A DNA stretch of 61,251 nucleotides from Natrinema mahii (GCA_000690595.2 JHUT02000005.1:1-61251); one strand, 5' to 3'. Shown: positions 25,477 to 34,330, counted from the first letter of the stretch. Numbers and translations are program-made. Notes: a model not told the origin generated them from the sequence alone.

Positions 25477-25797
25477 TCACAGGAGCGCGCGGAACGCGAC
25501 GACGGCTCCGATCCCGCCACACAGCGACAGCAGGATGTTCTCGGTGCGCCACATGATCACCAGTACGACGCCGGCCGCGCCCCACTCCGCCGGCCCGCCA
25601 GTCGCCAGCTCCGGTCCGAGGATCGCGATCACGATCGCGCCCGGCAGGACCGAGAGGCCGGCCTCGACTCGATCGCTCACCTCGAGCCGCGAGAGGAGCC
25701 AGAAGCCGCCGATCTTCGTGAGGGCGGTCACGATCGCCATCGCGAGGACGACGCCGACGACGAGCGGGTCGAGCGCGAGCGGCCCCTCACCGATCAT
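25477..25797 (-). CDS. azlD: AzlD family branched-chain amino acid exporter subunit
   Basis: 106 aa with about four TM helices: VVGVVLAMAIVTALTKIGGFWLL, then RVEAGLSVLPGAIVIAILGPEL and the C-terminal TENILLSLCGGIGAVVAFRALL. This matches AzlD, the small subunit that works with AzlC in exporting branched-chain amino acids and analogues. Its start (ATG 25797) overlaps the azlC stop by 11 bp, a translationally coupled pair. Confidence 0.9.
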   Translation of the reverse strand: MIGEGPLALDPLVVGVVLAMAIVTALTKIGGFWLLSRLEVSDRVEAGLSVLPGAIVIAILGPELATGGPAEWGAAGVVLVIMWRTENILLSLCGGIGAVVAFRALL

Positions 25798-26569
25798 GGC
25801 GAACCACCTCGACGGCGGCGGCCGCGAACCCGCCCAGCAGGATGTACCACTGGCCGGACAGTAACGCGTCGGCGACGACGGCGGTCGCGAGCGCGACGAG
25901 CCACGGCAGCAGGGTCGATCGCCCCTCCCAGAGTTCGAGCGCGAGCGCGGCGAAGACCGCCGCGAGGACGAAGTCAAGGCCGTACCGGGCCGGATCGCCG
26001 ATGACGCCGCCGGCGGCTGCGCCCACGATCGTCGCCGCGACCCAGAAGAGCCAGATCGCGATCCCGGTCCCCAGCAGGAACGCGCCCCGGCCGCCCCCGC
26101 CTTTGAGTTCGCGCATCGTCAGCGCCCAGTTCTCGTCGGCCATCAACAGGAGGCTGCCGTAGCTCCGCGGCGGGGAGAGCCGCTCGAGCCACGGGCGCAG
26201 CGCCGCGCCCATCAGCGAGTACCGGAGGTTGATCGCCAGCGTCGCGAGGAGGACGGTCGCGACGGGGATCGGCTCGGCCCAGAGTTCGACGGCGACGATC
26301 TGGGCCGCGCCGGCCAGCACCGTCGCGCTCATCAGCGCGGCCTCGGCGACGCTCAGGCCCGCCTGGCGCGCGAGCATCCCGAAGGCGATCCCGTAGCCGC
26401 CGACGCCGATGGCGATCGGGAGACAGGTCAGAAAGCCGGCGCGGATCCCCTCGCGATCGAACGTCACCGACTCGGCCTCGACCGCCGCGGGTCGGCTCCC
26501 GTCGACCGCGTCCGGCGGCCGCTCGCCGGCGGCACCGCGATCCCCGTCGCTGCTGTCGGTTTCCGTCAC
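25787..26569 (-). CDS. azlC: AzlC family branched-chain amino acid exporter subunit
   Basis: About 260 aa from GTG 26569, with an acidic N-terminal tail of ~45 residues and then 6-8 TM helices. Family phrases are GFLTCLPIAIGVGGYGIAFGMLA, LAGAAQIVAVELWA, LAINLRYSLMGAALRPWL and LLLMADENWALT. It forms the exporter with AzlD, whose gene overlaps its 3' end. The exact start is uncertain; the conserved domain begins near residue 48. Confidence 0.9.
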   Translation of the reverse strand: MTETDSSDGDRGAAGERPPDAVDGSRPAAVEAESVTFDREGIRAGFLTCLPIAIGVGGYGIAFGMLARQAGLSVAEAALMSATVLAGAAQIVAVELWAEPIPVATVLLATLAINLRYSLMGAALRPWLERLSPPRSYGSLLLMADENWALTMRELKGGGGRGAFLLGTGIAIWLFWVAATIVGAAAGGVIGDPARYGLDFVLAAVFAALALELWEGRSTLLPWLVALATAVVADALLSGQWYILLGGFAAAAVEVVRHDR

Positions 26570-26642
26570 GTTCGACTCGAGTCCGACGAGGCCTAAAGCG
26601 TTCTCGAAATCGCCCGCAGCTGTCGGGGGCGTCCGCTCGGAT

Positions 26643-26852
26643 TCACGCGCCGTAGCGCAACAGTGCCACCGCGATAACGCCGGCCGCGGCACCGTACAGG
26701 AGGCCGCTGACGGCCGCCAGCGCGACCGCGATCAGCGCGGCGACGACCCCGAGGAACAGACAGGCCTGCTGGATTCGCGACCGGTCGTCGGTCCGCTCGA
26801 TGAGGCGGTCGACCCCCAACTCGAAGACGAGTTCGGCGGCTTCGTCGAGCAT
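26643..26852 (-). CDS. Small two-TM membrane protein (69 aa)
   Basis: MLDEAAELVFELGVDRLIERTDDRSRIQQAC (amphipathic N-terminus) is followed by two hydrophobic helices ending VIAVALLRYGA. This charged-helix-plus-hairpin layout is common in small haloarchaeal membrane proteins. No family assigned. It lies between azlC and the MoaD-like gene on the same strand. Confidence 0.65.
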   Translation of the reverse strand: MLDEAAELVFELGVDRLIERTDDRSRIQQACLFLGVVAALIAVALAAVSGLLYGAAAGVIAVALLRYGA

Positions 26853-26923
26853 ACGCGATCGTCTCGGCCGACCGACAAAAACGTCGGGGAACGTCGCGAC
26901 TTCCGCAGGCCGATCCGTGCCGG

Positions 26924-27202
26924 TTATCCGCCGGCGACCGGTGGGAACACCGACACCACGTCGCCGTCCGCAAGCGCCGTGTCGACGCCGGCCATATGGA
27001 CCACGTTGCGGCCGTTCTTCAGCACGCTCAGTTGCGGTCGAACCTCGCCGTCGGCGAGCAGTCGCCCGTCGAGACCCTCGTACTCGGCCTCGAGGGACCC
27101 GAGGACGTCGCCGACGGTGGCGTCGTCCGCCACGGTTCGCGTTCGCTCCTTCTCGCCGACGGCCTCCCGGAAGGTGGCGAAAAACCGGAGATCGATGTCC
27201 AT
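26924..27202 (-). CDS. Ubiquitin-like small archaeal modifier / MoaD family protein
   Basis: 92 aa with a beta-grasp pattern: MDIDLRFFATFREAVGEKERTRTV, VGDVLGSLEAEYEGLDGRLL, LSVLKNGRNVVHM, DGDVVSVFPPVAGG. It ends in the essential Gly-Gly. In haloarchaea such proteins act both as sulfur carriers for molybdopterin synthesis and as protein modifiers (SAMP1 type) activated by UbaA. Which role applies cannot be told from sequence. It resembles SAMP1 more than the second MoaD-like protein at 52345. Confidence 0.88.
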   Translation of the reverse strand: MDIDLRFFATFREAVGEKERTRTVADDATVGDVLGSLEAEYEGLDGRLLADGEVRPQLSVLKNGRNVVHMAGVDTALADGDVVSVFPPVAGG

Positions 27203-27267
27203 ACCCCGTAGTCGTCGCCCGGCGACATAAGTCCGACCGCTAACGCGGCGTCGGGCGTGGCGGTGGC

Positions 27268-27618
27268 TCAGATCGACGCGACCGTCGGCGACGACGCGTA
27301 GTCGACGGGCTCGGCGTCGGTCTCGGCGAGCGCCGCCTCGATCGCGGCCGTCCCCGCCTCGGCCGCCGCGTCGGCGTCGGCGGCGTCGACGGTTACCGTC
27401 ACCTCGACCTCGAGCGCGATGGTGTAGGGATCGAACGGCGCGGTCGGATGTTCGTACACCTCGGTGTCGGCGATTTCCCAGTCGGTTAGTCGGCCCTCGA
27501 CGGTGAGCGACTCGAGGGTCTCGGCGAGGTCGGCCTCGGCCTCGTTGCAGGCGGTGGTATCGGACCCCCCGTGGAGGGTGAGACGCGTCGTTCCGGCGCG
27601 GGAGACGGTAAATTCCAT
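27268..27618 (-). CDS. Hypothetical alpha/beta protein (116 aa)
   Basis: Start MEFTVSRAGTTRLTLHGG at ATG 27618. The rest is a strongly acidic protein with beta strands (TIALEVEVTVTVDAAD) and an Ala-rich helix (AEAGTAAIEAALAETD). No motif is recognised; it may be a small haloarchaeal-specific family. Confidence 0.68.
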   Translation of the reverse strand: MEFTVSRAGTTRLTLHGGSDTTACNEAEADLAETLESLTVEGRLTDWEIADTEVYEHPTAPFDPYTIALEVEVTVTVDAADADAAAEAGTAAIEAALAETDAEPVDYASSPTVASI

Positions 27619-27685
27619 ACCGTTTCCTACGCCGTCCTGAAGTTTCAACGCTTGGGAAAAGACGGTTCGAAACGGATCGCTGTCG

Positions 27686-28072
27686 CTACAGGTCCCGCAG
27701 CCGAATGCCGTCCTCGACAAGTCGCGCGTTTCGCTCCCGGTCGAGGTGGTCGGCGAGGTCGTCGTGGTCGTACAGTTGGGCGATCACGTCGGCGTACAGC
27801 GTCCGCCACGCGATCGCGTAGATCGGCGACTGGCCCCACGCCCGCAGCTCGGGAACGAACGCGTCGTAGGTCTCGTAACGGTCCTCGAACCGTTCGATGG
27901 CCTCGAGTATCCGGCCGGCGGCCTCGCGGTCGTCTTCGGCCTCCTCGCGGACGCGGTTGAGCTGGTCTTCCCAGCCCGCGACGGCCTTGTGCATGTCCGC
28001 CGCAGCGCTCTCGTCGTCGTCCGGCAGTCGCTCGAGGATCGGTTCCGGCACGCCGAGGGAAATTTCCTCCAT
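27686..28072 (-). CDS. Hypothetical helical protein (128 aa)
   Basis: MEEISLGVPEPILERLPDDDE is followed by long acidic helices (HKAVAGWEDQLNRVREEAEDDREAAGRILEA) and a Trp/Tyr-rich middle (RAWGQSPIYAIAWRTLYADVIAQLYD). All-helical and soluble; family not recognised. It ends with a basic patch around DRERNARLVEDGIRLRDL. Confidence 0.68.
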   Translation of the reverse strand: MEEISLGVPEPILERLPDDDESAAADMHKAVAGWEDQLNRVREEAEDDREAAGRILEAIERFEDRYETYDAFVPELRAWGQSPIYAIAWRTLYADVIAQLYDHDDLADHLDRERNARLVEDGIRLRDL

Positions 28073-28174
28073 GCGGCGTGCTATGAGATCGACTGGCAAG
28101 AAGATGGTCCTCCGTCCGCGGCGTCGACGTCCGGCGGATCGGCAACCGCCGCGCGACGCGTATCGAGGGGCCAG

Positions 28175-28738
28175 TCACGACTGGCGCTGTGGCTCGGCCT
28201 CCAATTCGTCCCGCAGGTCGGTCAGCCACAGACGGTACGTGTCGATGAGCCGGATCGCGAGGTCCTGCAGATCCCGCCGGTACCCGGTCGGCTCCGCCAG
28301 CGTCTCCTCGTGGGCCGCTTTGACGTCGGTCCATCGGCTGCGGGCCCGCGCGAACCGATCGATAAGCGCCGCGAGTCGCTCGCTCCGTTCGTCGGCGGGG
28401 AGGTGATGGAGAAAGCCGAGCGTCAGGACGAGCCGCGGGCCGCCCATCGGGATCTCGTCGTCCGGTATCGGCTCGTTCAGCAGCGTTCGGAGCCGTTCGC
28501 GACCGTCGTCCGTGATCGCGTACTCCGTTTCCCGGCGGCCCGCCGCCGTGACCGACGTGACCGCCGCGACGTGACCGGCCTCCCGGAGCCGCTCGACGGT
28601 CGGCTCGAGCGCCCCGTACCCCGCGGTCCAGTACCGACTGAAGTTGTGCCGGAGCCGCTCGCGGACGGTTTCCGTGTCGGCGGGCTCCTCCGCGAGGACT
28701 CCCAGGACGCCGAGTTCGGCGAGTCGATTCGGATCCAT
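28175..28738 (-). CDS. PadR-like transcriptional regulator with helical effector domain
   Basis: 187 aa. The N-terminal winged helix, MDPNRLAELGVLGVLAEEPADTETVRERL, is followed by YWTAGYGALEPTVERLREAGHVAAV and ETEYAITDDGRERLRTLL, the PadR layout (G-A-L-x-P-x-x-x-x-L). The C-terminal half is helical (LGFLHHLPADERSERLAALIDRF) and resembles the Vir_act_alpha_C dimerisation domain. ATG 28738 was selected. It lies next to a GNAT gene transcribed toward it. Confidence 0.85.
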   Translation of the reverse strand: MDPNRLAELGVLGVLAEEPADTETVRERLRHNFSRYWTAGYGALEPTVERLREAGHVAAVTSVTAAGRRETEYAITDDGRERLRTLLNEPIPDDEIPMGGPRLVLTLGFLHHLPADERSERLAALIDRFARARSRWTDVKAAHEETLAEPTGYRRDLQDLAIRLIDTYRLWLTDLRDELEAEPQRQS

Positions 28739-28818
28739 ACGTCCGAGTCCGAGACGGCCATGTATAGTGGTACCGCCAAACGCGTTTTCCGCCGGATCGA
28801 CGCACCGCCCATGGCGCG

Positions 28819-29673
28819 CTACGGCCAGATCGCCAGCATGACCTCGTCGACGTACTCGCCGTCGAGACAGTACTGTCCCTCGTGGGTCCCCTCCCGCTCC
28901 CAGCCGTTCTCCTCGAGGAACTCGATCGCGGTCGCGTTGGTCGCCGGCAGGTTCTGATAGACCTTCTCGTAACCCGCGTCGACCGCCCACTCGAGGCCGT
29001 ATTCGAGCAGTTCGGAGCCGATCCCCTGCCGCCGGTGGTCGGGATCGACGCCGACGGTCACCCCGGCGGTATGACGGAGCGCGCGCCGTTCGGGCGCGTC
29101 GACGTGGAGCCAGCCGACGACGTCGCCGTCCGTCGACGTGCCGTTCGCACCCGGATCCGCTTCGGAGTCGCCCTCATCCTCGGCCGCCGGCTCGAGGACC
29201 GCGGTGAAGACGACCCGCGACCGGTCCTCGTTGGCCCGGACGAGCGCCCGATCGCGCTCGAGGTCCGTCGCGACGTGGTCGGCGACGACGTACGGCCCGT
29301 CGGCGGCGACGGTCCGCATCGTCTCGATGATTCCCGCCCGGTCCCGCCCGCGCGCCGGCCGGATGGTGACGCGCCCGTCCTCACAGTCGAGGTCCGTCGT
29401 CGTCGCTGCGAGCGCGACCCGGAGCTCGCCGTCGGTCTCGGTCAGATGGCCTTCCGTTTGCAGCGCCTCGAGACACGTCCGGAGTTCGTCCGGCGTCGGC
29501 GGTACCGACTCGGTGTAGGCCCCCGACCGCGCAGGCTTGGAGGTGGCCCGGCCGTCGTCGACCGTGATCGAGCGGGCCAGCTCGTCGCGAGTGACGGTTC
29601 CGTTACGCTCGACGTACTCGTAGACGCGCCGCTGGAGGTCGGTCGCGAACGACCCCGTCGGGTCCGGTATCAT
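28819..29673 (-). CDS. GNAT N-acetyltransferase with N-terminal winged-helix-like domain
   Basis: 284 aa. Residues ~1-105 begin MIPDPTGSFATDLQRRVYEYVERNGTVTRDELARSI and look like a winged-helix segment. Residues ~125-284 form the GNAT fold (RVTIRPARGRDRAGIIETM), with the acetyl-CoA pyrophosphate motif VDPDHRRQGIGSELLEYGLEWA. The end is IEFLEENGWEREGTHEGQYCLDGEYVDEVMLAIWP. The acceptor substrate is unknown. The start MIPDPTGS is preferred over an ATG nine codons upstream. Confidence 0.85.
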   Translation of the reverse strand: MIPDPTGSFATDLQRRVYEYVERNGTVTRDELARSITVDDGRATSKPARSGAYTESVPPTPDELRTCLEALQTEGHLTETDGELRVALAATTTDLDCEDGRVTIRPARGRDRAGIIETMRTVAADGPYVVADHVATDLERDRALVRANEDRSRVVFTAVLEPAAEDEGDSEADPGANGTSTDGDVVGWLHVDAPERRALRHTAGVTVGVDPDHRRQGIGSELLEYGLEWAVDAGYEKVYQNLPATNATAIEFLEENGWEREGTHEGQYCLDGEYVDEVMLAIWP

Positions 29674-30957
29674 ATCTACGCCCGCGCCGACCGCCGCCAT
29701 TAGTATGCGATCCGTATCGCCAGCGCGACGTGACCGCTCGAGGCGAGGCTGCGGTTTCGTTTCCGTTTCGGACCGTCTATCGCTCCGTCCCGTCCGGCCA
29801 ATCTCCGATTGGACCCGCTCCGATGCAGTCGCTGTCCGTACGGTCAAGCGGACGAATTGCTATAGCAATATATCATTTATGGCGTGCCAGCCGCATGGAC
29901 GAATCCTCGTTTCGCGCCCGGAGCAAGCGCTATCCGGCCCGAGCCGCCCGACCGTCCCGACCGACGGGCGGACCACCGATCGATTCGTCTCCTCCCAGCC
30001 GTCGGCGTTGCTCAGTTCACGTGTGTTCTACGAGACGACGGTAACGGTCCCAGCCACGACCGGGGCCGGACCGCGACGGCCGGCCGCAACGTTGCAGCCG
30101 AGTCGCCGCGCGTCGGACGATCGAGTCCCACGACACCACCGACAGATCGAGTCGGTATCGACCGTCCGGAACGGTCGGTTTTCGGGCCGTGACCCCGGGG
30201 CTGTGAGGCCAGTAACGGCGGTCCCCGATCGCCGAACGAGGTCGGTTCCGTCGGACTCGAGCGGGCCGGGTCCCACGACGAGTACGGTCACCGTCGACCG
30301 ATCACTGCAATCGAGTCGCCCGCGACGATCGAACGCGCGAGTCAGCGGGTCGTCGGCCGGGTGAGCCCTGCGTCGGCGGTCGATCATTCCGGTCGGGCCA
30401 TCGACTCGAACCCGCCTCGTCGACTGCGGAGCGGTCCCGCGGGGGGCGTTTCGGCCGGCGCTACTCGCGGGACCCACGGCCGTCTCCCACCCAGGGGACG
30501 GTCTCGTCAGTCCCGCCCGTCAGTACCGAACGCCGTGCGGATCGGGCACGCCGCTCGAGTCTCCCGACGGATTCGACCGGAGACGTTTGCTACCGATAGT
30601 AGCCGCTGAACGTCATTGCATACCTGATCGACCAACGGCGTTGCGATCAGTGTGTGAATCGTTGCAGCGGCGACTATCGATCGGTGCGTTTCGGCACCCA
30701 ATTCCTCGAGCGGTCGCGTTCCGAGTCCGCGGTAGTCGACGGTGTTCTCCCCCCGAACGCCACCTATAAATCACATATGACGATACAGAAATGGAGTTCG
30801 GGATTCGACAGCCCTCACTCGAGCGGCGCTGTGGCTGCGGCGGCCCGCGTCTGGGAGGGGGCGACTTCGAATGACGAGTAACACCCGTTGAGAGTCTCTC
30901 TCGCGGGACATTTCGGCGCTAGGTTTACCCCTGTCGACGGCCTTTCGAACGGTAGTA
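29674..30957. other. Gene-poor 1.3-kb stretch
   Basis: ORFs here (for example 29705-30364 plus and 30028-30477 minus) are Arg/Ser/Pro-rich and look like shadows. It holds a perfect 14-bp palindrome ATTGCTATAGCAAT at 29856-29869 in an AT-rich patch, palindromic element copy 4 (30594-30679), and a TATA-like CCTATAAATC near 30761. Since a kinase remnant follows, it may be decayed coding DNA. Confidence 0.5.
30594..30679. repeat. Palindromic element, copy 4 (86 bp, diverged ends)
   Basis: Begins CGATAGTAGCCGCTGAAC and ends GCAGCGGCGACTATCG. The outer pairs changed together (CGATAG/CTATCG instead of CTATAG on both sides), so self-complementarity is kept. It lies in the gene-poor stretch before the kinase remnant. 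Confidence 0.9.
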
Positions 30958-31448
30958 TGGCTCCCCCGTCGGACGCGTTCGACTCTCGACTGCGGTATCT
31001 GGAGGCCGTCGCCGACCTCGAGGTGCGGATCGAGGGGACCGACGCCGAGATTGGGCCCCTGTCCCGCGTCGCCGGCGACCCCGGCCGGCTCCGGCAGCTG
31101 TTCCAGAACCCGCCGGATAACGAGATTACCTATTCGGGCGACCGGACCCCACGTATATCCGTATTCGCCGAGTACGATGGCCCGAGATGGATGGTTTCAG
31201 TTCTCGATCGGGGGGTCGGTATCGATCCGAGCGAGACGGATCTCTTCCGCGTGTTCGATCGTCTGCACGGCCGCGAGGAGTACGTCGGCACCGGCATCGA
31301 GCTCGCGCTCTGTCGGCGAATCGCCGAACGCCACGGCGCTCGAGCACGCGAAGCGAGTTCGAGTGCGGCGGGCTCGCGAAGCGCGTCTCCCGGCGGCGCG
31401 ATCACCGTCGACTCGGCGCCGGACGACGACTTACCGAGCGATGACTGA
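30958..31448 (+). pseudogene. Degenerate histidine kinase, ATPase-domain remnant
   Basis: Only the HATPase part is recognisable. [19 protein letters not shown] replaces the usual NLLDNAI N-box, [26 protein letters not shown] is a largely intact G1 box, and [31 protein letters not shown] is a G2 box with Glu for a core Gly. After ERHG the frame runs into Ser/Ala/Arg-rich noise where VRVES-PGEG would be expected, suggesting a frameshift. There is no HisKA domain or sensor upstream. Its stop overlaps the start of the response regulator at 31441, so it was once the kinase of that operon. Confidence 0.7.
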
Positions 31449-31905
31449 GTCAGCACATACCCGGCCTGAACCGGCCCGAATCCTGCTCGTCGAGGACAAC
31501 CCCGGCGACGTTCGGCTGACCAAGGAGGCGTTCAAACAGGGCCGCATCGAGAACGACCTGTACGTCGTCTCCGACGGGACCGAGGCGCTGGACTTCCTCT
31601 CCCGGCGCGGCGAGTACGCCGACGCTCCCCGTCCGGACCTGATTCTGCTGGATCTCAACCTCCCCGGCAAGGACGGCGAGGCCGTCCTCGAGGACCTCAA
31701 GGTCGATCCGAAACTGCGGTCGATCCCGGTGATCGTACTGACGAGTTCCCGGGCCGAGGAGGACATCGTCCGGTCCTACGAACTCCACGCGAACGCCTAT
31801 CTCACGAAGCCGGTCGATCCCGACGAGTTCATCGAGACCGTTCGGGCCTTCGAGAAGTTCTGGTTTTCCGTCGTTCGGCTGCCGCCGGGGGTCGATCCCC
31901 AATGA
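31441..31905 (+). CDS. Rcp1-like single-domain response regulator
   Basis: 154 aa. Receiver domain: [20 protein letters not shown] (acidic pocket), phospho-acceptor Asp in [21 protein letters not shown], Thr/Ser in [15 protein letters not shown], and Lys in [13 protein letters not shown]. The [10 protein letters not shown] phrase and the ending [12 protein letters not shown] are typical of Rcp1-type haloarchaeal regulators. Its ATG lies within the tail of the broken kinase ORF, and its stop overlaps the next gene by 4 bp (ATGA). With the kinase ruined, another kinase would have to feed it. Confidence 0.93.
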   Translation: MTESAHTRPEPARILLVEDNPGDVRLTKEAFKQGRIENDLYVVSDGTEALDFLSRRGEYADAPRPDLILLDLNLPGKDGEAVLEDLKVDPKLRSIPVIVLTSSRAEEDIVRSYELHANAYLTKPVDPDEFIETVRAFEKFWFSVVRLPPGVDPQ

Positions 31906-33584
31906 GCGAGACCGACACCAGAGCGGAGGGCGACGCCCTCCGCGTCCTCCTGATCGAGGACAACCCCGGTGACGCCCGGCTGATCCAGGAGATGCTTCGG
32001 GACACCGAGGAGTTGGCCCAGCGGGTCAGCCCCGGCGACGCGGCCGGCAGGGAACCCGAGATCGTCCGCGAAACCCGCCTCGAGGACGGGCTCGGGACTG
32101 CCGATGCCGAGCCGACCGACATCGTGCTGCTCGATCTGAACCTCCCCGACAGCGAGGGCCTCGCGACCCTCGAGACGGTCCACGAGGAGACCGGCGGGAC
32201 GCCGATCGTCGTGCTGACGGGGGTACGCGATCAGCAGGTCGGGGTCAAGGCGATCCAGCGGGGCGCACAGGACTTCCTCGTCAAGGACGAGGTGACCAGC
32301 GAACTGCTGGTGCGGACGATCCATCACGCGATCGAGCGCGCTCATCAGGAGCGACAGCGCCGCCAGCAACGCGAGCAGCTCGAGGCGCTGAACCGCCTCA
32401 ATCGGATCGGCCACGACATCAGCCACGCGGTGATCACGACCGAGACGCGCGCGGAACTCGAGCAGCAGGTCTGTGATCGGCTCGCGGCCTCGGACGCCTA
32501 CCGGTTCGCGTGGATCGGCGGCGTCAACCCGGGCAGCGACCGCATCGTCCCGAAGGCGGCCGCCGGCGTCGAGGACGGCTACCTCGACGAGATCGACGTC
32601 TCCGTCACCGAGGACGACGAGACCGGACGGGGGCCGGCCGGAACGGCCGTCCGGACCGGCGAGGTGCAGGTCATGAACGACGCGCAGGCGGATCCGGCGT
32701 TCGGACCGTGGCGGGAGGCCGCACGCTCCCGCGGTTATCGGTCGTCGGCCGCGGTCCCGATCGTCCACGAGGATCTCGTCTACGGCGTGTTGAACGTCTA
32801 CTCGTCGTCGCCGCGGGCGTTCGTAGGGGCCGAGACCGAGGTCCTCGCCCGGACCGGCGACGTCATCGCCCACGCGATCACGGCGATCGAACGCAAGGAC
32901 GCCCTCGTCAGCGACGCCGTCGTCGAACTCGAGTTCCGCGTCGAGGACATGGCGGAGGAACTGGTCGAACTCTCGGCGGCGGAGTCGTGTACGATCGAGT
33001 TCGAACAACTGGTCGGCGGCGACGAGGCGCTGTTGGCCTACGGCACGGCACGCGGCGTCTCGCAGGAGGAGTTCGAGGACACCATTGACGACACCGACGG
33101 GATCGGCAACGTTCGGTTCCTCTCGATCAGGCGCGACGAACTCGAGTTCGAACTCGTCGCTCCGGCGGCGGTGTCGCTGTTCGAGACGATCGCGACCCAC
33201 GGCGGCCGCGTCGCGTCGGCAACGATCGCCGACGGCGAGTTCCGGTTCGTCGTCGAACTGCCGCGGGGCCGGGACACGCGCCGGATGATCGAACTCATTC
33301 AGGACCAGCGCGCCGACGCGACCTACCTCGCCCAGCGGACGACCGAGCGGAGCGACCGCAGCGACGCCGGCCCGTCGTCGGTCCTCGCGGACGAACTGAC
33401 CGACAAACAGCGGGCGGCCCTCGAGACGGCTTACTTCGCGGGCTACTTCGACTGGCCGCGGGGGAGTACGGGCGAGGAGATCGCCGAGCGCCTCGGCATC
33501 GCGCCCGCGACGTTCAACCAGCACCTGCGGACGGCCGAGCGAAAGTTCTTCGAGTCGGTCTTCGGCGAGTACAGTAGCCACTGA
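31902..33584 (+). CDS. Receiver-GAF-HTH_10 regulator; C-terminus runs into palindrome
   Basis: A 560-aa protein. The receiver (about 12-140) has [19 protein letters not shown], phospho-Asp in [17 protein letters not shown], and Lys in [12 protein letters not shown]. Next come a coiled linker, GAF (about 165-330; [22 protein letters not shown]), a bacterio-opsin-activator domain (about 340-490) and HTH_10 ([34 protein letters not shown]...[17 protein letters not shown]). The last four residues (YSSH) and the TGA stop derive from palindrome copy 5. ATGA overlap with the Rcp1-like gene indicates coupling. A phosphorelay-controlled transcription factor is the likely role. Confidence 0.92.
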   Translation: MSETDTRAEGDALRVLLIEDNPGDARLIQEMLRDTEELAQRVSPGDAAGREPEIVRETRLEDGLGTADAEPTDIVLLDLNLPDSEGLATLETVHEETGGTPIVVLTGVRDQQVGVKAIQRGAQDFLVKDEVTSELLVRTIHHAIERAHQERQRRQQREQLEALNRLNRIGHDISHAVITTETRAELEQQVCDRLAASDAYRFAWIGGVNPGSDRIVPKAAAGVEDGYLDEIDVSVTEDDETGRGPAGTAVRTGEVQVMNDAQADPAFGPWREAARSRGYRSSAAVPIVHEDLVYGVLNVYSSSPRAFVGAETEVLARTGDVIAHAITAIERKDALVSDAVVELEFRVEDMAEELVELSAAESCTIEFEQLVGGDEALLAYGTARGVSQEEFEDTIDDTDGIGNVRFLSIRRDELEFELVAPAAVSLFETIATHGGRVASATIADGEFRFVVELPRGRDTRRMIELIQDQRADATYLAQRTTERSDRSDAGPSSVLADELTDKQRAALETAYFAGYFDWPRGSTGEEIAERLGIAPATFNQHLRTAERKFFESVFGEYSSH

Positions 33585-33653
33585 CAGTCACTGCACACCC
33601 GATCACACAGTCGTCTGCGATCGCTGTGTAACTCGTTTCAGTTGTCACTATCG
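33569..33653. repeat. Palindromic element, copy 5 (85 bp)
   Basis: Starts GTACAGTAGCCACTGACA and ends TTTCAGTTGTCACTATCG, the most diverged and 1 bp shorter copy. It supplies the stop of the upstream regulator (33582-33584) and lies about 130 bp before dpsA on the same strand, where it could also act as a transcription terminator. Confidence 0.88.
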
Positions 33654-33720
33654 CGTGGCCGGAACGCTCTCTCAGTGTCGGTCGGCGGGACGGGAACTCG
33701 GACACGACCGCCGCACGATT

Positions 33721-33757
33721 TTTAGGCGACACGAAAAAATATAAGATAAGTTATATG
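33721..33757 (+). promoter_or_regulatory. dpsA promoter region with TTTAGGC half-site
   Basis: TTTAGGC (33721-33727) equals one arm of the iron-box palindrome upstream of the neighbouring DtxR gene. It is followed by AT-rich DNA with TATA-like AATATAAGAT and TTATATGAG, 30-45 bp before the dpsA ATG (33785). Iron control through the half-site is an inference. Confidence 0.5.
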
Positions 33758-33784
33758 AGTGTGGGTGTCCTACCGACTACTGTG

Positions 33785-34330
33785 ATGAACTCCCAGAAGT
33801 CCGTCCAACAGGAAGCCGGTACCGTCGAGGAGAGCGCGCTCAGGCTCGAGCCCGAGAAGGCCGAGCAGATCGTCGAGGCGCTGAACCGCGATCTCGCGGA
33901 CGCGTACGTCCTCTACCACCAGCTCCACAAGCACCACTGGAACGTCGAAGGTGCCGAGTTCCTCGACATCCACGTCTTCCTCCAGGAGGTCTACGAGGAC
34001 GTCGAGGACGCCGCCGACGAGATCGCCGAGCGACTGCAGGCGCTGGGCGGCGTTCCGCACGCGAACATGACGACCCTCGCCGAGAACGCGACCGTCGAAC
34101 CCGAAGACGAGGACGTCTACGACATCCGGACGTCGCTGGCCAACGACCTCGAGATGATGGGCGACATCATCGAGAGTACGCGCGAACACATCGAACTCGC
34201 CGCGAACCTCGGCGACCACGCGACCGCCGAACTGCTGCGCGAACAGCTCGTGACCATCGAGGAACACGCCCACCACATCGAACACTACCTCGAGGACGAC
34301 ACGCTGGTCCTCGAGTCGGCGACGAACTGA
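33785..34330 (+). CDS. dpsA: DNA-protecting ferritin DpsA
   Basis: 181 aa, about the size of Halobacterium DpsA. The four-helix ferritin-like core has the Dps ferroxidase residues: LYHQLHKHHWNVEGAEFLDIHVFLQEVYEDVEDAADEIAERL (His and Asp/Glu pairs across the dimer interface). The C-terminal helix is LVTIEEHAHHIEHYLED. It stores iron and protects DNA from peroxide. ATG 33785 (MNSQKSVQQEAGTVEESALRL) fits the family start better than ATG 33755. The next gene, convergent to it, encodes a DtxR-type metal regulator. Confidence 0.95.
   Translation: MNSQKSVQQEAGTVEESALRLEPEKAEQIVEALNRDLADAYVLYHQLHKHHWNVEGAEFLDIHVFLQEVYEDVEDAADEIAERLQALGGVPHANMTTLAENATVEPEDEDVYDIRTSLANDLEMMGDIIESTREHIELAANLGDHATAELLREQLVTIEEHAHHIEHYLEDDTLVLESATN

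Noticed and set aside
30028-30477. Long minus-strand ORF in the gene-poor region
   Set aside because: Arg/Ser/Pro-rich, no domain pattern, and overlapped by an equally long plus-strand ORF; typical of high-GC shadow frames.
30791-30874. 27-codon ORF about 25 bp after a TATA-like box (CCTATAAATC)
   Set aside because: Spacing suits a leaderless start, but the peptide is Gly/Arg-rich with no conserved feature and is too short to support.
2541-33653. Palindromes as ordinary transcription terminators only
   Set aside because: One copy splits a gene and another lies at a composition breakpoint, so simple terminators do not explain the family, though a terminator role at some sites is still possible.
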